A DNA stretch of 64,000 bases from an uncultured Coprococcus sp. (GTDB taxonomy: Bacteria > Bacillota > Clostridia > Lachnospirales > Lachnospiraceae). Position 1 is the stretch's first letter. Each line of letters starts with the position of its first letter. Of this stretch, positions 59,459 to 64,000 are shown piece after piece. Where the stretch lies: positions 124,001 through 188,000 of the forward strand of contig CAKQTZ010000004.1 of assembly GCA_934277375.1 (NCBI GenBank), written 5' to 3'. A model generated the notes under the pieces. The model had not been told where the DNA came from, ran no database searches, and was given only the letters and a program-made list of their open reading frames with translations. The position numbers and the translations under genes are program-made.

Positions 59459-59650
59459 ATAAATCCTCCTTATGGCATTTTTGACATATAAATAGACATA
59501 TAAATAAATGTTATTATGACAATTTTACCTATTTTTGGATAAAAAATCTATATTAATGGCAATTAATTCCATAGACAATATCCGTCAAAACCAATAAAAT
59601 TAATATGGGTGTTTGGAAGGTTGAAAAACACTATGAGGAGTGAATCATTA

Positions 59651-60757
59651 ATGAGAGAAAAAGTTTTGATAGTCGATGACATCGAACTGAACAGAGAGAT
59701 TCTGGCAGTTGCGCTTGGCAATGAATATGATATATTGCAGGCTTCTGATGGGGCGGAGGCCATAGAGATCCTGAAGGCAGATACAGGGGATATATCAGAG
59801 ATGCTGCTTGACCTTATAATGCCTAAATTGGATGGTTATGCTGTGCTGGATTACATGAGGGACACGGGACTTCTGGACAGGATACCAGTCATAGTAATAA
59901 GTGCTGAGTCGGCAAGGGATGTAGAGGTGAAGTGCCTTGAGATGGGGGTTACTGATTTCATAAGAAAGCCATTTGACAGTGTTACAGTAAGACGCCGGGT
60001 TAAGAACACAGCGGAGCTGTTCATGTATAAGAATCATCTTGAGGATAAGGTAAGACTTCAGACCAGGGATCTTGAGGAGAAGAACAAACTGCTTCAGACG
60101 CAGGCCGGTCAGATCCGTGAGACAAATGAGAAGATAGTAGATGTCCTGGGCACTGTGGTCGAGTACAGGAATCTGGAGAGCGGCGAACATATAAAGAGGG
60201 TAAAGGGATTTACCGAGATACTGGCGAATAAGGCTGCTGAGAAGTATCCTGAATATGGCCTGACACATGAGAAGATTGAAGTGATAGTGGCGGCAAGTCC
60301 GCTTCATGATATAGGCAAGATATCCATAAAGGACAGTGTCCTGCTAAAACCCGGAAAACTTACAAAGGAAGAGTTTGAGTATATGAAGACTCACACGACA
60401 AAGGGCTGTGAGATACTCAGGCAGATAGCAGGAACATGGAGTGAAGAGTATGAGCATGTCAGCTACGAGATATGCAGACATCACCATGAGAGATATGATG
60501 GGAAAGGTTATCCTGATGGTCTGGTGGGAGAAGCGATACCCATATCAGCCCAGCTTGTGTCCATAGCAGATGTATATGATGCACTGGTGAGTGAAAGGGT
60601 GTACAAGAAGGCTATAGAAAAAGGTAAGGCTTATCAGATGATACTTGACGGTGAGTGCGGAACATTTTCACCGAAGCTGATTGAATGCTTCCAGGAGTGC
60701 AGACAGGATTTTGAGAATCTGGCAGGTAGATACGAGACGAAAAACGGAGAGAAATAG
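59651..60757 (+). CDS. Response regulator with HD-GYP domain
   Basis: Residues 1-120 form a receiver (VLIVDDIELN; phospho-acceptor Asp54 in LLDLIMPKLDG; Lys in IRKPFD). Residues about 170-365 are an HD-GYP domain with HDIGK (His219-Asp220), HHERYDGKGYPDGL and VSIADVYDALVSERVYK, the metal and GYP motifs of c-di-GMP hydrolases. ATG 59651 has GAGGAG ten bases upstream; ATG 59633 overlaps that site. The Hpt gene starts two bases after its stop, and the hybrid kinase is divergent. Phosphorylation would control c-di-GMP breakdown. Confidence 0.93.
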   Translation: MREKVLIVDDIELNREILAVALGNEYDILQASDGAEAIEILKADTGDISEMLLDLIMPKLDGYAVLDYMRDTGLLDRIPVIVISAESARDVEVKCLEMGVTDFIRKPFDSVTVRRRVKNTAELFMYKNHLEDKVRLQTRDLEEKNKLLQTQAGQIRETNEKIVDVLGTVVEYRNLESGEHIKRVKGFTEILANKAAEKYPEYGLTHEKIEVIVAASPLHDIGKISIKDSVLLKPGKLTKEEFEYMKTHTTKGCEILRQIAGTWSEEYEHVSYEICRHHHERYDGKGYPDGLVGEAIPISAQLVSIADVYDALVSERVYKKAIEKGKAYQMILDGECGTFSPKLIECFQECRQDFENLAGRYETKNGEK

Positions 60758-60759
60758 TT

Positions 60760-61110
60760 ATGAATATAAAAGAGTGCTATGATGCAATTGGAGCTGATTA
60801 TGAGGATGTTATAGGAAGACTTGGCAGTGAGAGCCTGGTGCAGAGGTTTGCAGTTAAGTTCATAGATGACGGAAGCTATAGTGCGCTTACAAAAGCCATT
60901 GAAGAGGGGGACGCTGAGTCTGCGTTCCGTGCAGCACATACGCTTAAAGGTGTATGTCTGAACCTGGGACTTAAGAATCTGTATACAGTGAGTTCGGCTC
61001 TTACTGAGAAGCTGCGGGGAAGAGAGCTTGATGGATCTGCAGAGCTGTTTGGCAAGGTTAAGGAACAGTATGACATGACCATCGATGCGCTTAAAAAAGT
61101 CGATTGTTAG
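60760..61110 (+). CDS. Stand-alone histidine phosphotransfer (Hpt) protein
   Basis: This 116-residue helical protein has the Hpt motif AAHTLKGVCLNLG, with His60 as the phosphorylated residue. It would carry phosphate from the receiver of the hybrid kinase to the HD-GYP response regulator. It sits two bases after that regulator gene, a tight coupling. Confidence 0.88.
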   Translation: MNIKECYDAIGADYEDVIGRLGSESLVQRFAVKFIDDGSYSALTKAIEEGDAESAFRAAHTLKGVCLNLGLKNLYTVSSALTEKLRGRELDGSAELFGKVKEQYDMTIDALKKVDC

Positions 61111-61139
61111 GGCGCTGAGCAGGAGAGGAGATATTCATT

Positions 61140-62603
61140 ATGAAGAAGACATTGGTAAAGGTACTTGCAGCAACACTGGCTATGGCTATGCTTTCTGGAT
61201 GTGGGGGATCCGGAAACGGCAGTTCTGAGAAGGTGAAGCTGGATCCGGATCATCCGGTGTCGCTTAAGGTATGGCATTATTACAATGGAACACAGCAGGC
61301 TACATTTGATGATCTGGTGGAGGAATTCAATGCGACCACAGGTAAGGATGAGGGCATATATGTGGAGAGCTACAGCTACGGCTCTGTGTCGGATCTTGAG
61401 CAGGCGGTCAGCGATTCACTGGCGGGTACAGTCGGCGCGGAGGAGCTTCCAGATATATTCTCTTCCTATGCAGATACTGCATATGCTGTGCAGAAGAAGG
61501 GTAAACTCACAGATCTCACCCGGTATTTTACAGACAGTGAGCTGGGAGCGTATGTGGATTCATATGTGAAGGAAGGATATTTTGCACAGGATGGTGCTCT
61601 CTATCTGATTCCCGTTGCAAAGTCGACTGAGATCATGATGATAAACAAAACTGACTGGGACAAGTTCGCGGCGGCAACTGGCAGCAGCCTTGATGAGCTG
61701 GGCACTATAGAGGGCGTTGTATCTGTGGCAGAGAAGTATTATAAATGGACCGATGAACAGACACCTAAGATTCCGGATGATGGAAAGGCGTTCTACGGTA
61801 GAGATGCCCTTGCCAATTATTTTGTAATAGGGATGAAGCAGATGGGTACGGAGATATTCCAGGTCGAGGACGGAAAGGTTACTTTCAACACTGACAAGGA
61901 GCTGATCAAAAGATTGTGGGATAACTACTATGTTCCATACGTCAAGGGATATTTTGCGGCATATGGAAAATTCCGTTCTGACGATGTGAAGACGGGGGAT
62001 ATCATAGCGTATACCGGTTCGACTTCATCTACATTCTATTTCCCAGACAGTGTGGAGACTGATGACGGATCATACCCGATAGACTATATAGTTGAGGATG
62101 CTCCTATCATGGAAGGCGGAGAGAATTACAAAGTCCAGCAGGGCGCTGGTATGGCGGTTACGAAGTCAGACGAGGAACACGAGTATGCTTCATGTGAGTT
62201 CCTCAAGTGGTTTACAAAAAAAGAGAATAACATCAGATTTGTATGCGATTCAGGATATCTTCCAGTTCAGAAGGAGACAAATAATATAGATGAATTCAAC
62301 AAAATAGTGGAAGAGAACAATATAGAGGTAAATGATAAGGTATATGCGTGCGTAGAGAAGATAATGAGTGATTTTGATAATACCAAGTTCTACACCACAA
62401 AAAACTTCGATAATGGATATGATGCAAGAAACGTATTGACATACAATATGGCAGATGCTGCCGATGATGCAAAAAAAACGGTCGATGCGGCAAAGGATGA
62501 AGCAGCGAGACAGAAGGCTATAAATGAGTGTACTTCTGATGAGGCATTTGACAGCTGGTATGATGGATTTAACAGTGCCTTGGAGGCAGCAGTACAGAAA
62601 TAA
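61140..62603 (+). CDS. Extracellular solute-binding lipoprotein (family 1, sugar type)
   Basis: The 487-residue protein has a lipoprotein signal (lipobox LSGC, acylated Cys21) and the cluster-B sugar-binding fold (SLKVWHYYNGTQQATFDDLVEEFNA, GAGMAVTKS, FLKWFT). No ABC permease or ATPase lies nearby. It follows the Hpt gene by 29 bp and precedes a two-TM sensor by 43 bp. This suggests a receptor that presents a sugar to the sensor rather than a transport component; inference. AGGAG lies upstream of the ATG. The signal-sequence cut and fold are firm; the ligand is unknown. Confidence 0.9.
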   Translation: MKKTLVKVLAATLAMAMLSGCGGSGNGSSEKVKLDPDHPVSLKVWHYYNGTQQATFDDLVEEFNATTGKDEGIYVESYSYGSVSDLEQAVSDSLAGTVGAEELPDIFSSYADTAYAVQKKGKLTDLTRYFTDSELGAYVDSYVKEGYFAQDGALYLIPVAKSTEIMMINKTDWDKFAAATGSSLDELGTIEGVVSVAEKYYKWTDEQTPKIPDDGKAFYGRDALANYFVIGMKQMGTEIFQVEDGKVTFNTDKELIKRLWDNYYVPYVKGYFAAYGKFRSDDVKTGDIIAYTGSTSSTFYFPDSVETDDGSYPIDYIVEDAPIMEGGENYKVQQGAGMAVTKSDEEHEYASCEFLKWFTKKENNIRFVCDSGYLPVQKETNNIDEFNKIVEENNIEVNDKVYACVEKIMSDFDNTKFYTTKNFDNGYDARNVLTYNMADAADDAKKTVDAAKDEAARQKAINECTSDEAFDSWYDGFNSALEAAVQK

Positions 62604-62646
62604 TCATGATCGGAAATCATGTGTTTGAATGTGGGGTGAATACACT

Positions 62647-64000
62647 GTGAAGAGAAAGAAAAAGTTGTTCATAATATTTCTTGTGCCGGTCATCGTTATC
62701 GTCATAGCGCAGGGAATAGTGCCGCTTCTCACGGTAGTGTTCAGTGGTATTAAGTCAGATATGGCAGAAAATGTCATAGATCTTGATAACCACACCGTAG
62801 AAAACAGACAGGTTGTACTGGAAAATGATATGGTGGAGCACTGGAGATCAGTATATAAGGAAGAGGGTTTTCTCAACAGCAATCTGGCAGGTGTGCTGCG
62901 GGATAACAATATGAACATGCAGGAATTCCTTAAGTCCAGGGATATGCAGCAGCAGTATCTGGAAGCGGTATTCCCGGACATGGTGGACACACTTCAGTAT
63001 AATCAGACATCCGGAATATTTCTGGTGCTTGCAAATGGCGAGTCAATTCAGAAAGCTTCTGCGTATAGCGGCTTTTTCCTCAGAGATTCAGATCCACAGA
63101 CCAAGACAGCATCGAACACAGACCTTCTTCTGGAGAGGGGAAGCAAGAAGCTGTCCCACAGTCAGTCCATATCACTTGACAGCGTATGGACCAGGGATTT
63201 TACATTTTCGGGGGCAGGCCAGAGAAGCTGCGATGATTTTTTTTATACTCCGTATATAGCAGCCCAGGAGAATCAGGGGATAGACATGGTCAATCTTGGC
63301 TATTGGTCGAGACCGTTTATTCTGGAGAATGATTATCTCGATAACCACAAAATGATAACGTATTCAGTACCGCTTATGTATGCAGGTACAGTGTATGGAA
63401 TAGTGGGAATAGAGATAAGTGTCAGTTATCTGGAGAGTTATCTCACGGTGAACAGTCTCGACAGTAATCTGAATGCCGGATATGCAATAGCAGTAAAAAA
63501 TGCTGATAACAGCTACGAGACCATCGTTGGCAAGGGAACTCTGTATGATGCCGTATCCAGAGATGACAGGAGCTTCACCCTTATAAGACAGAAGGATGCC
63601 ATATCCAGAGTGAGGGGGGCAAAGGTCGGCAAACAGGATATATATGCAGTGGAAAAAGAACTCGGTCTGTACAGTTCTAATGTACCTTACGAAGATACAA
63701 GCTGGGTGCTGTGCGGATTTGTAACTGCTGACTCCGTATATGGCATGGGGAATGCTATATTCAGAACCATTATCTTTTCCGTAATCATCAGTGTCGTTTT
63801 AGCTGCCATACTTGTGCTTTTCCTCACAAGATATGTGACTAAACCTGTTTACAGGCTTATGGAGAGCGTGCGCGGCGGAGTTGATGGTATACATGGATTC
63901 CGTACCTCGAATATTCTGGAGATAGATGAGCTTCATGATGTCATAGAGAAGCTTACGGATGCGCAGAAGCAGACAGAGGGACAGCTTCTGGAGGAAAAGG
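62647..64000 (+). CDS. Two-TM extracellular-sensor signalling protein (3' end beyond window)
   Basis: A GTG start (62647) after GGGGTG opens a frame with no stop through the window edge (451 residues). Residues 6-30 are a hydrophobic segment. Residues about 31-368 form an outer domain of dCache type (GVIGIEISVSYLESYL-like text reads GIVGIEISVSYLESYL; SWVLCGFV). A second membrane segment spans about 374-390 (FSVIISVVLAAILVLFL), and TRYVTKPVYRLMESV begins a HAMP-like linker. The output domain (histidine kinase or GGDEF) is outside the window. It may read the solute-binding lipoprotein just upstream. Confidence 0.8.
   Translation, partial: MKRKKKLFIIFLVPVIVIVIAQGIVPLLTVVFSGIKSDMAENVIDLDNHTVENRQVVLENDMVEHWRSVYKEEGFLNSNLAGVLRDNNMNMQEFLKSRDMQQQYLEAVFPDMVDTLQYNQTSGIFLVLANGESIQKASAYSGFFLRDSDPQTKTASNTDLLLERGSKKLSHSQSISLDSVWTRDFTFSGAGQRSCDDFFYTPYIAAQENQGIDMVNLGYWSRPFILENDYLDNHKMITYSVPLMYAGTVYGIVGIEISVSYLESYLTVNSLDSNLNAGYAIAVKNADNSYETIVGKGTLYDAVSRDDRSFTLIRQKDAISRVRGAKVGKQDIYAVEKELGLYSSNVPYEDTSWVLCGFVTADSVYGMGNAIFRTIIFSVIISVVLAAILVLFLTRYVTKPVYRLMESVRGGVDGIHGFRTSNILEIDELHDVIEKLTDAQKQTEGQLLEEK

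Overview
The window looks like chromosome of a gut-type Bacillota, most likely a Lachnospiraceae species (Coprococcus/Butyrivibrio/Roseburia-like). The signs are AGGAGG-type ribosome binding sites, heavy use of ATA and AGA codons, an [FeFe]-hydrogenase maturase (HydE), a class II GalT, a sortase-type NPxTG surface protein, and c-di-GMP enzymes without flagellar genes nearby. This assignment is inference from gene content. No rRNA, tRNA, CRISPR array, prophage or intact insertion sequence was seen.

Regions. (1) 1-12.3 kb: a cut-off unknown gene, hydE, a DUF1275 membrane protein, a one-polypeptide ThrE-type exporter with an unknown partner, two LysR regulators, metE, an apparently autoregulated TetR gene, a GNAT acetyltransferase, a methyltransferase and a stand-alone trpF behind three helically phased boxes. 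(2) 12.4-15 kb: a GT2-GtrA glycosyltransferase overlapping a phosphodiester-glycosidase-type protein and a small membrane protein. (3) 15.1-18.6 kb: a four-gene FAD/Fe-S amine (opine/HcnABC-like) dehydrogenase operon whose leader holds two dyads and a terminator-like hairpin. (4) 18.7-23.6 kb: lacZ with an internal 36-bp minisatellite, a Fic remnant and an AraC regulator. (5) 23.7-33.8 kb: two large secreted surface proteins with simple-sequence linkers, separated by a LuxR regulator and a flavodoxin-fold reductase. (6) 33.8-39.5 kb: an AraC regulator, a small unlisted ORF and the Leloir genes galK, galT, galE, with a 201-bp inverted-repeat element between galK and galT and a structured leader before galE. 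(7) 39.7-48.9 kb: two glycosyltransferases, a Wzm/Wzt exporter, a GlfT2-like galactofuranosyltransferase, a fused ferredoxin/FrhB/pyruvyltransferase and glf (UDP-galactopyranose mutase). (8) 49.1-55.9 kb: a very large EAL protein with a sugar-binding-type N-terminus and a beta-helix-like C-terminus, then an MBOAT O-acyltransferase and a DHHW protein. (9) 56-64 kb: proC, a soluble hybrid histidine kinase facing an operon of HD-GYP response regulator, Hpt protein, solute-binding lipoprotein and a truncated two-TM sensor.

Working model (inference): LacZ and GalK/GalT/GalE turn lactose and galactose into UDP-galactose. Glf converts this to UDP-galactofuranose. The GlfT2-like enzyme and neighbouring transferases build a galactofuranose-containing surface glycan, Wzm/Wzt exports it, and the pyruvyltransferase fusion and MBOAT/DHHW pair decorate it. 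Two probable c-di-GMP phosphodiesterases (EAL and HD-GYP), the second wired to a four-part phosphorelay beside a solute-binding protein, may tie the glycan to nutrient sensing.
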